Of a DNA stretch of 64,000 nucleotides, positions 25,176 to 34,735 are shown in pieces (the stretch's first letter is position 1; the number at the start of each line of letters is the position of its first letter). The translations under genes were made by a program, and so were the position numbers. The notes beneath the pieces are model-generated. The model was not told where the DNA came from. It saw nothing but the letters and a program-made list of their open reading frames with translations, and ran no database searches. Source of the DNA: Myxococcales bacterium (lineage in GTDB: Bacteria; Myxococcota_C; UBA6777); the NCBI GenBank assembly GCA_020632975.1, contig JACKEL010000007.1, positions 248,001 to 312,000 of the forward strand, in the 5' to 3' direction.

Positions 25176-26720
25176 ATGCCGACGATCTTTGTTCCCAAGG
25201 AGATCCTGCACGAAGAGACGCGAGTTGCGGCCAGTCCTGAGACAGTGAAGCGCCTCGTCAAAACAGGGTTTCAACTCCTCGTAGAACGCGGTGCAGGTCT
25301 CGAATCTTTCTTCTCTGACGAAGAATACACAGAGGCTGGAGCAAGCATTTGTAACGATGTAGCCGATGGCTACGCCAAGGCGGACGTGATCCTCAAAGTC
25401 CAGCCCCCTCGCGAAAATACACTGCTCGAACGACACGAAGCAGACATGGCCAAAGAAGGTGCCCTATGGTTGGGCTTTTTGTGGCCTCGCACAGAACGTG
25501 CGCTTGTCGATCGACTCGCAGCCCGTAAAGTGAGCGCTTTTGCGATGGATATGATCCCCCGTATCTCTCGCGCACAAAGCATGGATGCGTTGAGTTCGCA
25601 GAGCAACATCGCAGGCTACAAAGCTGTGTTGATCGCTGCGGACCACCTTCCCAAGATGTTTCCTTTGATGATGACCGCGGCTGGGACCGTGAAGCCCGCC
25701 AAAGTCGTGATCATGGGGGCTGGAGTTGCAGGGCTTCAAGCCATCGCAACTGCCAAGCGTTTGGGCGCTGTGGTCGAGGTTTCTGATATCCGTCCCGCTG
25801 TCAAAGAACAAGTCGAAAGTCTTGGTGGGAAGTTTATCGAAGTCGAAGGTGCTGAAAGTGGCGAAGGCAAGGGCGGTTACGCTCGTGAGGTCTCTGCTGA
25901 CTTTCTCAAGCGCCAACAAGAAACCATCGCGCGTCACGTCACCGCTGCGGATGTCGTGATCACCACCGCTTTGGTTCCTGGCAAAAAAGCCCCGATCTTG
26001 GTGACCGCAGAGATGGTCCAAGCGATGCGTCCAGGCTCTGTGATCGTGGACCTCGCTGTCGAACAGGGCGGAAACTGCGAACTCGCAGAACCCGGTAAAG
26101 TTGTTGTGAAACACGGCGTCAAAATCGTCGGTCACCTCAATGTCCCTGGCCGCGTTCCCTACGAGTCGAGCCAGTTGTACGCACGAAACATCCTTTTCGT
26201 CTTGCAACACCTCTACGGGAAAAAAGGCACGGAACTCAAGCTCGACTTTGAAGACGAGATCACACGTGGCTCCATCATCACGCACGATGGCAAGCTCGTT
26301 CATGAGATCTTTGCCCCCGCAAAACCCGCAGAGCCCGCAAAAGAAAGCACGCCCGCTGCCAAAACGGATGCTGCCAAAGCAGACGCCCCCAAAGTAGCGG
26401 CAGATGAGAAAGCAGCGGATGCCCCCAAAGCGGAAGCTGAGAAGAAAGATGAGCCTGCCAAAGCAGTAGACGCTCCCAAGACCGAGGATGCTGCCAAAGT
26501 AGAAGCACCCAAAGCAGCGGAAGCAGCGAAGGTTGAGGAAGCTACGAAAGAAGCGCCCAAGACCGAGGAAAAAGCGGAAGCTGCGAAAGAAGACAAAGCA
26601 GCAGAGAAGTCCTCAGAGGCTCCTGCGGCGGAGGCTTCGGCCGCAAAAGAAGATGCAGCAGAGACCAAAGAGGCTTCTGCATCGCAAGAGACCGCACCTG
26701 CGGCGAAAAAGGAGGACTGA
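25176..26720 (+). CDS. pntAA: NAD(P) transhydrogenase alpha-1 subunit with long acidic-basic tail
   Basis: Residues 1-379 are the NAD(H)-binding domain I of proton-translocating transhydrogenase (AlaDH/PNT fold; GAGVAGLQAIATAKRLGA Rossmann motif, GRVPYESSQLYARN). Domain I passes hydride between NADH and NADP through PntB. Residues 380-514 (DNA 26313-26717) are a 135-residue tail made almost entirely of Ala, Lys, Glu, Pro and Asp with an irregular A-P-K/A-A-K repeat. Stand-alone PntAA proteins normally end near residue 380-400. The stop overlaps the pntAB start (TGATG). The tail may be a flexible tether or pairing segment; its function is unknown. Confidence 0.95.
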   Translation: MPTIFVPKEILHEETRVAASPETVKRLVKTGFQLLVERGAGLESFFSDEEYTEAGASICNDVADGYAKADVILKVQPPRENTLLERHEADMAKEGALWLGFLWPRTERALVDRLAARKVSAFAMDMIPRISRAQSMDALSSQSNIAGYKAVLIAADHLPKMFPLMMTAAGTVKPAKVVIMGAGVAGLQAIATAKRLGAVVEVSDIRPAVKEQVESLGGKFIEVEGAESGEGKGGYAREVSADFLKRQQETIARHVTAADVVITTALVPGKKAPILVTAEMVQAMRPGSVIVDLAVEQGGNCELAEPGKVVVKHGVKIVGHLNVPGRVPYESSQLYARNILFVLQHLYGKKGTELKLDFEDEITRGSIITHDGKLVHEIFAPAKPAEPAKESTPAAKTDAAKADAPKVAADEKAADAPKAEAEKKDEPAKAVDAPKTEDAAKVEAPKAAEAAKVEEATKEAPKTEEKAEAAKEDKAAEKSSEAPAAEASAAKEDAAETKEASASQETAPAAKKED

Positions 26721-27199
26721 TGTTGATGTCTGCGCTTTCTTCTCCTGCGCGTTTGCGCGGGATCTTTGCTGCGATGTGCCTGTTTTTTGGTGCGTTGTTT
26801 ACGTATGGCGTGTCTTCTGCGAGTGCTCCAAAGCCCGCGAAAGCTGCTGCCAAAAAAGAAGCTCCTGCAAAAGCAAAGGCTTCGACCAAACAGGCAACTG
26901 TAGAGGCCGCACAAAACACGACTTTGCCGCCTTTGATGGTGGGGCTTTACATCTTTTTGCTGTCGATCTTTGTGGGATTTGAGTTGATCACCAAGGTGCC
27001 TCCTACCCTGCATACCCCGTTGATGTCGGGGGCCAATGCGATCTCTGGTATCACGATCGTTGGAGCGCTGTACTGTGCGCGTTTTACGACGCCGACGATC
27101 GCCAAAGCCTTGGGCTTTGTGGCGGTCATCTGTGCGATGATCAACATCGTGGGTGGCTTTTTGGTAACAGACCGTCTCTTACAAAAATTCAAGAAATAA
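26720..27199 (+). CDS. pntAB: NAD(P) transhydrogenase alpha-2 membrane subunit
   Basis: The 159-residue protein contains the domain II helices of the split alpha subunit (LMVGLYIFLLSIFVGFELI, then TPLMSGANAISGI, the conserved signature, and two more helices). It forms part of the proton channel with PntB. Unlike usual members of about 100-140 residues, it starts with an extra hydrophobic segment (residues 14-34) and an Ala/Lys/Pro-rich linker (residues 36-60). That linker mirrors the tail of PntAA. AAAGGAGG immediately precedes the TGATG junction, so translation is coupled. Confidence 0.93.
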   Translation: MLMSALSSPARLRGIFAAMCLFFGALFTYGVSSASAPKPAKAAAKKEAPAKAKASTKQATVEAAQNTTLPPLMVGLYIFLLSIFVGFELITKVPPTLHTPLMSGANAISGITIVGALYCARFTTPTIAKALGFVAVICAMINIVGGFLVTDRLLQKFKK

Positions 27200-27242
27200 A
27201 GATAGATGCCACAGGCAGTCTGTGTAGGAGGTTTTCGATAAC

Positions 27243-28685
27243 ATGACATGGATTCATCTTGCCTATATGTTGGCATCGGTGCTGTTTATCTTTGGGATCA
27301 AGCGCCTAGCCACCGTGCGGACAGCTCGCCAAGGGAATATGTTGGCGATGGCTGCGATGTTGATCGCGGTCATTGCTTCTTTGAGTGAGCTTGCCATCCT
27401 TTACCCACAACACTTCGACCCCCGTTTGATCCTGACGGGTGTGGTGATCGGCTCTGCGATTGGTGTGTGGGCTGGTGTGACCGTTGAAGCCAAAGCGATG
27501 CCAGAGATGGTGGCTTTGTTGAACGGTCTTGGAGGGGCGGCTTCTTTGTTGGTCGCGCTTTCTTACTTTTACGAAAAGATGATCGAAACCGCGCACGCCA
27601 AGACAGCAGCGGCTGTGTTGTTGCCCGAAGGTGCGGTCTCTGTGATCCTCTCTGTGTTGATTGGTGGTGTCACCGTGACGGGTTCTGTGGTGGCCTTTGG
27701 AAAGCTCCAAGGCGCTAAGTGGATGCCCGACAAGCCGATCTTGCTGCCTTTTCGTCATGCGATCTCAGGTGGCGTGGTGGCTTCGACCTTGCTGTTTTCT
27801 TACCTGATCAGCTTCCAAGTCACCTCGCGATGGGGTTTGTTGTTCCTGCTGTTGTTGGTGACCTTGCTGTGTTTGGCACTGGGTGTGTTGTTGGTGATCC
27901 CGATCGGTGGGGCGGATATGCCCGTCGTGATCTCGCTGTTGAACTCTTACTCGGGTTTGGCGGCGTCGATGACAGGTTTCGTGATCGGCAACAACCTCTT
28001 GATCATCAGTGGTTCCTTGGTTGGGGCCTCGGGGATCATCCTCACGATGATCATGTGCAAAGCGATGAACCGTTCCTTGCTCAACGTCTTGGTGGGCGGC
28101 TTTGGAATGGAAGAAGCTTCGACTGGCGGCGCGAAAAAACAAGAGTACACCAATGTCAAAAGCACGGATGCAGAAGAGCTTGCGCAGATGTTGGATGCTG
28201 TTGAGCGCGTGGTGATCGTCCCTGGATACGGGATGGCGGTTGCACAAGCCCAGCACGCGGTACGTGAGATGGCCGACATCCTCAAAAAGCGCGGTGTTTC
28301 CGTCAAGTACGCGATCCACCCCGTTGCCGGTCGTATGCCTGGTCACATGAACGTCTTGCTTGCAGAAGCTGATGTGCCTTACGATGAGCTCTTCGAGATG
28401 GACGACATCAACAACGAGTTCTCTAACACAGACATCTCGATCATCATCGGGGCCAACGACGTCGTAAACCCCGAAGCGTTGGACAAAAAAGACAGCCCCA
28501 TCTATGGGATGCCGATCTTGCATGTCCACGAATCACGCGTGGTTGTGATCATCAAGCGTAGCCTTTCACCTGGTTATGCTGGTATCCCCAACCCGTTGTT
28601 CGAAGCAGACAACGCTTTGATGTTCTTTGCTGATGCTCGAAAAGGGATCGAAGACACCGTCCGCGAACTCAAAAGCAACGCCTAA
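27243..28685 (+). CDS. pntB: NAD(P) transhydrogenase beta subunit
   Basis: The 480-residue length is standard. The N-terminal half has eight to nine transmembrane helices of domain II (GGVTVTGSVVAFGKLQG, GGADMPVVISLLNSYSG). The C-terminal half is the NADP(H)-binding domain III (VIVPGYGMAVAQAQHAVREM, HPVAGRMPGHMNVLLAEA, IGANDVVNP). It uses the proton-motive force to make NADPH from NADH. GGAGG stands 11 nt before the ATG, and the gene follows pntAB by 43 bp, forming the pntAA-pntAB-pntB operon. Confidence 0.97.
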   Translation: MTWIHLAYMLASVLFIFGIKRLATVRTARQGNMLAMAAMLIAVIASLSELAILYPQHFDPRLILTGVVIGSAIGVWAGVTVEAKAMPEMVALLNGLGGAASLLVALSYFYEKMIETAHAKTAAAVLLPEGAVSVILSVLIGGVTVTGSVVAFGKLQGAKWMPDKPILLPFRHAISGGVVASTLLFSYLISFQVTSRWGLLFLLLLVTLLCLALGVLLVIPIGGADMPVVISLLNSYSGLAASMTGFVIGNNLLIISGSLVGASGIILTMIMCKAMNRSLLNVLVGGFGMEEASTGGAKKQEYTNVKSTDAEELAQMLDAVERVVIVPGYGMAVAQAQHAVREMADILKKRGVSVKYAIHPVAGRMPGHMNVLLAEADVPYDELFEMDDINNEFSNTDISIIIGANDVVNPEALDKKDSPIYGMPILHVHESRVVVIIKRSLSPGYAGIPNPLFEADNALMFFADARKGIEDTVRELKSNA

Positions 28686-28724
28686 TCTTCGCGGGCTATC
28701 CGCACGCACCGAGAGGGGGCCGCG

Positions 28725-29384
28725 ATGTCATCCTCAACCACATCCATCCTGATCTTTGGCCGCGCTCCACAAGAGGGGCGGGTCAAGACACGCCTTGGGG
28801 CCGACATCGGTATGACCGAAGCTGCCGACTTGTACGCGCAGCTTTTGGCCTACACCCTACGCATGTCTGTGCTGCCTGACTCCCAACGCATCTTGTATCT
28901 TCCTCCCGAAGATCGGGCCTTTGGAGAAGCATTACAGACGATCGATCCCACGCTCAACATCGGCATTCAAGCGGGTGAGGAGCTTGGAGAGCGTATGGAT
29001 CGGGCTTTTCAAGAGCGTTTTGGGGCGGGTGATCAGCGGGTCTTGTTGATTGGTAGTGACTGCCCTTATCTGACCGAACACCACTTGATGGACGCCTTGC
29101 GTCGCTTTTCCAACTGCGATGTGGTGTTTGGACCCGCAGGTGATGGTGGTTATTATCTCGTTGGTCAACAACACCGCGCACAGCCGATCTTTGCGGGGAT
29201 CCCTTGGTCTTCGCCACAGACGTGGCTCCAAACCAAGAAGTTGCTGACCCAACAAAAGATCGCCTACGCAACCATCCCTCCTCTCGATGATATCGACGAT
29301 CTTGCAACCTTGCGTCGTTATCTTCAAAGCGAAGGCCCTTGCCCCTTGATCCTCCCCCCCAAACTGCGCACCCTTCTTCATTAA
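28725..29384 (+). CDS. DUF2064/TIGR04282-type glycosyl- or nucleotidyltransferase
   Basis: The 219-residue protein has the signature LIFGRAPQEGRVKTRL of a GT-A/nucleotidyltransferase-like fold, then IGSDCPYL with the metal-binding Asp, and GPAGDGGYYLVG. This is the TIGR04282 family, related to CofC, whose members are usually annotated as glycosyltransferases without a known substrate. It follows pntB by 39 bp and may be read through from that operon. No signal peptide is present. Confidence 0.85.
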   Translation: MSSSTTSILIFGRAPQEGRVKTRLGADIGMTEAADLYAQLLAYTLRMSVLPDSQRILYLPPEDRAFGEALQTIDPTLNIGIQAGEELGERMDRAFQERFGAGDQRVLLIGSDCPYLTEHHLMDALRRFSNCDVVFGPAGDGGYYLVGQQHRAQPIFAGIPWSSPQTWLQTKKLLTQQKIAYATIPPLDDIDDLATLRRYLQSEGPCPLILPPKLRTLLH

Positions 29385-29470
29385 GAGATCTTCCCTAACA
29401 CAAGTGTCGAAGCTCTGTGCTTTCCCAAAAGTCGATGGCTTCGTGCATTTCTTCTACAAGGAGAAGGGCT

Positions 29471-30061
29471 ATGCGTGATCTTCATCCCAATGCTTCACTC
29501 GATGCGCCCGTTGAGTGGGGACTTCCCGAACACTCCGCAGCCGCACAAGCTTTGCCCCAAGGTTCGATGATGGCGATCTTGGCTTCCGTTGAGGAGAAGC
29601 TGCCCGAATGGTTGGATGCCCCCGAAGACTGGCGGACGTTGGATGTGACGTATCATCCTCCTCGGGTGGAACGGGTCTTTACGCAGCGAGAAGGGATTCG
29701 GATATCGTTGCATTGTATCCATCCTTGCACCCGCGAAGAAGCGCTGTTTCATCCCCATCCTTGGCCTTCGGCGATGCGCATCCTTTCTGGGATGTACGAG
29801 ATGACCGTCGGCTATGGAAAGGGAGAAGAAGCGCCACCTATCGCATCCACGCTATGGCTACCAACCCACGCGGCTTATGAGATGGTCGAGCCCGATGCTT
29901 GGCACGCTGTACGCCCCCTCAAAGAGCCCGCCTTCACGTTGATGGTGACGGGAGCCCCTTGGCAACGAAGCACACCACGCAGCAAGGCGCCCATGCCTGC
30001 GCTTTCTGAGGAGCGCAAGATGGAGATCATGGCCTTCTTTCGGGCGTATTATACGAAGTGA
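29471..30061 (+). CDS. Cupin-like hypothetical protein
   Basis: The protein has 196 residues from ATG 29471, with AAGGAG upstream. A central segment, HPHPWPSAMRILSGMYEMTVGYG followed by STLWLPTHAAYEMVEPDAWHAV, looks like the two His-rich strands of a cupin barrel, so a metal-binding beta-barrel is likely. I recognise no specific family. It is cytoplasmic by sequence and stands 86 bp after the DUF2064 gene in the same direction. Confidence 0.65.
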   Translation: MRDLHPNASLDAPVEWGLPEHSAAAQALPQGSMMAILASVEEKLPEWLDAPEDWRTLDVTYHPPRVERVFTQREGIRISLHCIHPCTREEALFHPHPWPSAMRILSGMYEMTVGYGKGEEAPPIASTLWLPTHAAYEMVEPDAWHAVRPLKEPAFTLMVTGAPWQRSTPRSKAPMPALSEERKMEIMAFFRAYYTK

Positions 30062-30114
30062 TGGGGATATGGCTGCTGCTCTTGAAGCAGAGTCGAGAGG
30101 GGAAGGAAGGGGGA

Positions 30115-30387
30115 TTATTTGTGTTTGTTCTTCAGCTCTTCGACGGCATCGATGTATTGTTGCATCGCGCTATCTTTCGAGGTGCCTTTGATCTTGGCCC
30201 AAGCATCGTACTTGGCGCGACCCACCATATCCAACATCCCTGGTCGCTTTCCGCTGACGTCTCCTTCTGTGGCTTGTTTGAATAGAGAGTACATCCTGAG
30301 TTTTAGATCGTTGGAGGGTTTGAAACTCCCTTCCGCAGTGCGGACATATTGCACGGTAGCATCGAAACGAGACTTGAGATCGCTCAT
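30115..30387 (-). CDS. Acyl-CoA-binding protein (ACBP)
   Basis: The 90-residue protein is a full ACBP four-helix bundle. The conserved stretches YSLFKQATEGDV, GRAKYDAWAKIKGTSKDSAM and QYIDAVEELK include the acyl-CoA phosphate-contacting Tyr and Lys residues. It binds long-chain acyl-CoA in the cytosol. ACBPs are universal in eukaryotes but patchy in bacteria, where they occur in some Deltaproteobacteria and pathogens. ATG 30387 follows AAAGGAG; a longer frame upstream has no signal. Confidence 0.93.
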   Translation of the reverse strand: MSDLKSRFDATVQYVRTAEGSFKPSNDLKLRMYSLFKQATEGDVSGKRPGMLDMVGRAKYDAWAKIKGTSKDSAMQQYIDAVEELKNKHK

Positions 30388-30779
30388 TCGCTCTTTCTCC
30401 TTTGGCGATGGGATGGGGGGATCAACAGCAGGGTGAGGGTAGTCTAGGCTTGGCTTGGAAGCAAGAGCCACAAAGGTTTGCCGCGTGGGGCTTTGTTCTT
30501 GGGATGTTTGGCGTCATTCGTTCCCCAACCAACTCGACTTTTGCCAAGGTGGGATGGACGTTGTCGCCAGCAAAAGAGAGACCTTGCTACCACTTTTCCA
30601 CGAACATCGGGCACGGCTCCTCGACTATGACCGCGAACGCATGGAAAAGATCTTTTTGTAAGAAAGGTTGGTTGGCTTTCGCGGAGCATCTTTTCTATTT
30701 TTGAAAAAATAAAATAAAAAACTAGGTTGACTTCAAAAAAATGGGCCTTAACTCTTTTCTACGAACAAGAGGAGAGTCC

Positions 30780-31131
30780 AGTGAGTTTTCAAACCATCAT
30801 CCAGATCTTTAGCATCAGCATGGTTTTGTGCTGCGCCAGCGATACGTTTGGCGCATCCACACAACTTCGTGCTGCGCAGATCCAGATCGTTATCACGCAA
30901 AGCAGCGATACGCCCGTTTTGCTCGATAACCTCGCGATCTTGCTCGATCATGCTGAGGGATGGTGGGTCGAACGAACGCACTCTGTTCCTCTTCATGCAG
31001 CGCATCTTGCGCGGCCAAACCATCTTTTCCTCTCTATACCTTCTCAGGCCCTTGTGGTCGATCTCCCCGAAAGATTCGAGATCTTCGAGTCTTCTATCCG
31101 TGTTCGTGGTCCTCCATCTTTCTTGTCCTAA
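30780..31131 (+). CDS. Possible small secreted protein
   Basis: A 116-residue reading frame starts at GTG with GAGGAG 6 nt upstream. Its N terminus (IIQIFSISMVLCCASDTFGAS) could be a signal peptide. A possible -35 TTGACT stands near 30726. Nothing in the sequence matches a family known to me, and an overlapping frame exists on the other strand, so this is a weak call. Confidence 0.35.
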
Positions 31132-31263
31132 AAATATATCTCAGACTTTTTCTTCTTGCGCATGAACGCTCATGCAAGATCCTGACGAATGTCTCGTATT
31201 GATCGAGACCTTGGTGTCGTGGATTATCATCCGCAAGAAGGGACAATAAGATGGAGAAATCTC

Positions 31264-32316
31264 ATGCAAAATCAGAATAATTCGATCTCTTTGCAGCATA
31301 GCACTGTTTGGGCACAAAAACTCTCTTCAGGAGAGTCCACGATCTCTTCGAGCAAACCATCTTTGGAAGCCAAACCACAGCTTCTTCAGCCTTCCGCTTT
31401 TCGCCGCGTGATGGCTTTGTGGGTGGTCTTTTTGGCCCTTGGGATGCAAGGATGCTTTTCACCTCAACAAGATGTTTTGGTGTTGGCAAATGCCTCAAAC
31501 ACAGTCGCGTTGGTGGCTGCACGAACGACGGAACAAGACGCGCAACTTCAGAAAACAAAAGCCATCTTGGATCAACGTCTTCAAAAGTTCGGTGTATCGG
31601 GAGCTTCTGTGCAGGTCAAAGGCGCACAGCTTCATATCACACTGCCAAAGATGTCTGCCAAACAACGCAAACAAATCAAGGACTCTCTCTTGATGCGCCG
31701 TGGACTCGTGAGGATCTTGCCTTTGGCCAAAGATCAAAGCTTTCTCCAACGCGTCAAAGATGTTCTTGGAAAAGAAAAATCTCAGTCTTTTTCTTCTTTT
31801 CATGTCATCCAACAAGGTAAGGTACAAGCAGGCGCCCAACCTCTCCAAGTTTGGGTGGTGGATGGCGCGCAACGAGCGCAACTGCAAGAGAAGTTGGCGA
31901 AGCTTGCGCGTGAACACAAAAGCCTGCAACTTCCGAAGCATCAGGAGATCGCGTTTCGACAACGCAAAGGAAAGCACTGGGGCGTTTATGTGCTGGATAA
32001 ACAAAAAGGCATGATCGTCAAGCAGTTTGCGTCTGTCGATGTGATGCAAGGTGCCAAACAGGGCGATAGCTCAGGCTACAAACTGCGGATGCACGGGAAA
32101 GATACGGTACACTTTCAGCGCATGACCCGAAACCATCTTGGTGAGCCCGTATGGTTGATGGTGGATGAGCAAGTGATCGCTGCACCCGTTGTCAAAGCTG
32201 AGATCTCCAGTGGTCAGATGCAGTTTCAATGGTCGCAGGATATCCCCACCCAACGAACCCTTGGTGTGATCCTTCAAAGTGGTGCGCTGCCTTTGGCGCT
32301 CACATCCGCTCCCTGA
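31264..32316 (+). CDS. SecD-ectodomain-like lipoprotein
   Basis: The protein has 350 residues from ATG 31264, with GGAG 7 nt upstream. A 45-residue hydrophilic N terminus precedes a single hydrophobic segment ending in a lipobox-like GMQGC (near residue 64). The rest resembles the SecD periplasmic domains: AILDQRLQKFGVSGASVQVKG like the P1 ferredoxin-like fold, and VWLMVDEQVIAAPVVKAEIS ... LGVILQSGALPLALT like the end of the P1 region. The six SecD transmembrane helices are absent. A detached SecD-like accessory lipoprotein is inferred, with function unknown. Confidence 0.75.
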   Translation: MQNQNNSISLQHSTVWAQKLSSGESTISSSKPSLEAKPQLLQPSAFRRVMALWVVFLALGMQGCFSPQQDVLVLANASNTVALVAARTTEQDAQLQKTKAILDQRLQKFGVSGASVQVKGAQLHITLPKMSAKQRKQIKDSLLMRRGLVRILPLAKDQSFLQRVKDVLGKEKSQSFSSFHVIQQGKVQAGAQPLQVWVVDGAQRAQLQEKLAKLAREHKSLQLPKHQEIAFRQRKGKHWGVYVLDKQKGMIVKQFASVDVMQGAKQGDSSGYKLRMHGKDTVHFQRMTRNHLGEPVWLMVDEQVIAAPVVKAEISSGQMQFQWSQDIPTQRTLGVILQSGALPLALTSAP

Positions 32317-32430
32317 TATCTGCCTTCTAAGCAGCTTTCTCGAACACCCTATCAAACGTTTGTTTGGGCCTGATTGTTCTCGATGCTCTCTTTCTGATGA
32401 AGGGAGGACGCGGATGGTCGGGCTTTTTTG

Positions 32431-33279
32431 TTAGGCGAGTTGTTCTTGCAACAACATCTGTGCAGCTTCTGGGCTGGGATAACCTGCCAAACGCATCAAA
32501 GCGGGGTGGACTGGGCGGTTCGTTTCCTTACGCAGTTCCGCAAGTGCCTCTTGTTGCAGGCGCGTGCGTTCTTCCTCTTGTTCTTGCGTCAACAAAGGCC
32601 GCACCCACTCATCGATCGCCCACGACAAAGCGGCGTGTCTGCTTTCTTCAAATCCCACTTTGGCATAGACCTCACGAACACAAGCTTCTTGGGCGACTTC
32701 CGCTTGCCAAAGAGCTTTCAAAGCGCCGTAAGTCTCGCGTGTGCAACCCTCCAAGGCATTTTCAAAAGCGATTTGATGAAGGGGCCGCAGCTGGAAAGGC
32801 GCGACCTCTACTTCTGGGACGATGGCAGAGCCAAAGTGACGGGCCAGTTCGGTCATCTGTCTGGCGTGTTCGATCTCTTCGTCGATGGCTTCGTGAGCGA
32901 TCGCGATCAGGGAGCTTGGAGCGTTGTAAGCTTCCAACTCACGGGCCAGATACTCAAATGCCACGACTGCTGCGCTTTCCAAATAAGCGGACTTTGCGAA
33001 GAACATACTCACCACTTCGCGATCCTCTAACCCACAATAATCCCCGTCCATCGAGGTGAGAGAGAGACCTTCTGGACGGCGCCCATCCACACTTGTGACT
33101 TCAGGGTAGCTGTATTCTTTTTTGGTTTCCGTGACTTGTTCTTGATTGGAGGATGTTCCGCAGTTTGCTAAGGACAATGCGCCTACCACAGCGAGGGAAG
33201 AAAGGGTTCCTTTGACGATCTTTTTCAATCGTTCACGGAATTGTTTTTCTTGGAGGGTCACTGCATCTCGTACTACCAT
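32431..33279 (-). CDS. Ferritin-like domain lipoprotein
   Basis: The protein has 282 residues with a lipobox ending at Cys40 (SLANC). The mature part is an all-helical ferritin-like domain with two ExxH-type motifs, AIDEEIEHARQM and GFEESRHAALSW, and Glu-containing partner helices (SAYLESAAVVAFEYLARELEA, WQAEVAQEACVREVY). Such domains bind di-iron or di-manganese, and lipoprotein forms are common in Myxococcota with unknown substrate. AAGGAG lies 8 nt before ATG 33279. The gene is divergent from the next one. Confidence 0.85.
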   Translation of the reverse strand: MVVRDAVTLQEKQFRERLKKIVKGTLSSLAVVGALSLANCGTSSNQEQVTETKKEYSYPEVTSVDGRRPEGLSLTSMDGDYCGLEDREVVSMFFAKSAYLESAAVVAFEYLARELEAYNAPSSLIAIAHEAIDEEIEHARQMTELARHFGSAIVPEVEVAPFQLRPLHQIAFENALEGCTRETYGALKALWQAEVAQEACVREVYAKVGFEESRHAALSWAIDEWVRPLLTQEQEEERTRLQQEALAELRKETNRPVHPALMRLAGYPSPEAAQMLLQEQLA

Positions 33280-33664
33280 CGAGTTTTCTCCTTCTATCAA
33301 AAGTCTTTTCTCTATAGTTTTCTCTTCTTAAGAAAGTACAGACTTATTCTGGACGATATCACGCGAGAAGTCATGTGGCTTTTCTTGTTCTCTTTTTTTA
33401 ACTTTCGTTCTGGAAAGGATATGAGAGGTAACTATACATTTTGTATGTGCTTTTGGGGGGCGTTTGATGGAACGATGGTCTCTTTTGTGGGGCAAAGGTT
33501 GTTTCTTTGGAACGTTGTTCCCATGATAACTTCACCTTGTCATGAAACGATCGTTTTTGCTCATTTGGTCCGTCGTTCGGGTTCTTTGAGGGCATCTTTT
33601 TGCGCTTCGAACCCGCTTTGCGCGAACAGGCTTTCCTTTGCCAAAGACTCCAAGGAGCTTTTCG
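33280..33664. other. 385-bp intergenic region
   Basis: This AT-rich divergent gap contains a small dyad, ATACA-TTT-TGTAT, at 33434-33446, overlapping a TATACA that could be a -10 box. No RNA gene, repeat or credible small ORF is seen. Confidence 0.45.
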
Positions 33665-34249
33665 ATGAAACCATTAGGACTTCTTGTCTATGCGCTTTTG
33701 CTTTCGCCTGTGGTGATCTTCACGTGGTATCGGCAACGGAAGATGCAAGCTTTGTTGGACGAGCCAGAGACCGAAGAAGAAAAGATGCTTCGTTTGGCGC
33801 TTCCACCTGGGCTTGTACAAAAGCCCAAAGATGCTTTGTTTCATGAGCTTCGAGAAGATCTAAAGATCGCAGACATCTACATGGAAACCTCGATCCGTAC
33901 GCTGGCTGATGCGCAGTTTTGGTCTGCGATGGACTTCTTTGATTTGGATGGTTCAGATGGAGGTGGGGGGAGCATCAAACACGAAAAGCTGCACCAACTG
34001 TTTAATGAGATGATGGAGGCCCAAAAACATCTTACAAACGCGATGCATATCTTACACATCCTTGGTGAGCGAAGAGAGCAAGGAGAGATCTTGCCTTTTG
34101 ACTCAAGTCTTGTTGCGTTTGGGGTCTTCGATTGGTTGGTGGATCATCCTTTTTCGGACTATTTAACCATCCAGAAATTAAGGGATCTCGAGCCATTGCT
34201 TCAGCAGGCATTTCAACAAGTACGCGATCTTCGAGCACGCTTTGTTTGA
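33665..34249 (+). CDS. Membrane-anchored hypothetical protein
   Basis: The 194-residue protein has one N-terminal transmembrane helix (residues 4-22) followed by a mostly helical soluble domain with a GSDGGGGS loop in the middle. AAGGAG stands 7 nt before ATG 33665. I recognise no domain. Its mixed-charge helices and lack of further membrane segments suggest a cytoplasmic domain tethered to the inner membrane. It precedes the zinc-ribbon gene by 75 bp. Confidence 0.7.
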   Translation: MKPLGLLVYALLLSPVVIFTWYRQRKMQALLDEPETEEEKMLRLALPPGLVQKPKDALFHELREDLKIADIYMETSIRTLADAQFWSAMDFFDLDGSDGGGGSIKHEKLHQLFNEMMEAQKHLTNAMHILHILGERREQGEILPFDSSLVAFGVFDWLVDHPFSDYLTIQKLRDLEPLLQQAFQQVRDLRARFV

Positions 34250-34324
34250 TGGGTGTGCTAGGATCGTTGGGTTGTCTGTGCTTCAATATCCTTGGCTCGT
34301 TGTCTCAATCATGGAGGTGCGAAG

Positions 34325-34735
34325 ATGTATTGTCCGAAGTGCGGAGCTGAGTACCGTGATGGATTCTCTGTTTGTTCAGAGTGCAAAGTGGATCTTGTCG
34401 CGGGATCACCACCCGAAGAAGAACATATCGATGCGACTTTCAAAGAGGTGTTGCACACGTTTAACACGGGTGATATCGCGTTTATCAAGTCTCTTCTCGA
34501 GAGCGAAGGCATCGAATACTTTTTCCAAGGCGAGAACTTTATGTCCGTGCGTCCGCTGTTGGAGCCTGTTCGCCTGATGGTGCGGGAAGATCAGTCGCAA
34601 AGGGCTTACGATCTTTTGAAAGGGGCGGATCTCGCTTTCAAAGCGATCAGTGTCGAAAAGACCGAGATCGAGGACTCTCCAGAAGACTTTCCTGAAACGT
34701 CCACAGAACCAAGCGAAACCAAAGACAACGCTTGA
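34325..34735 (+). CDS. Zinc-ribbon DUF2007 protein
   Basis: The 136-residue protein begins with a zinc ribbon, Cys3-x2-Cys6 and Cys17-x2-Cys20, followed by a DUF2007-like ferredoxin-fold domain (FIKSLLESEGIEYFFQGENF, PVRLMVREDQSQRAYDLLK). The C terminus is acidic and disordered. DUF2007 proteins are described as putative signal-transducing proteins without known ligand. GGAGG stands 7 nt before the ATG. The 257-bp gap after it holds two copies of GGGGTGGGGAAC (about 34743 and 34793). Confidence 0.85.
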   Translation: MYCPKCGAEYRDGFSVCSECKVDLVAGSPPEEEHIDATFKEVLHTFNTGDIAFIKSLLESEGIEYFFQGENFMSVRPLLEPVRLMVREDQSQRAYDLLKGADLAFKAISVEKTEIEDSPEDFPETSTEPSETKDNA

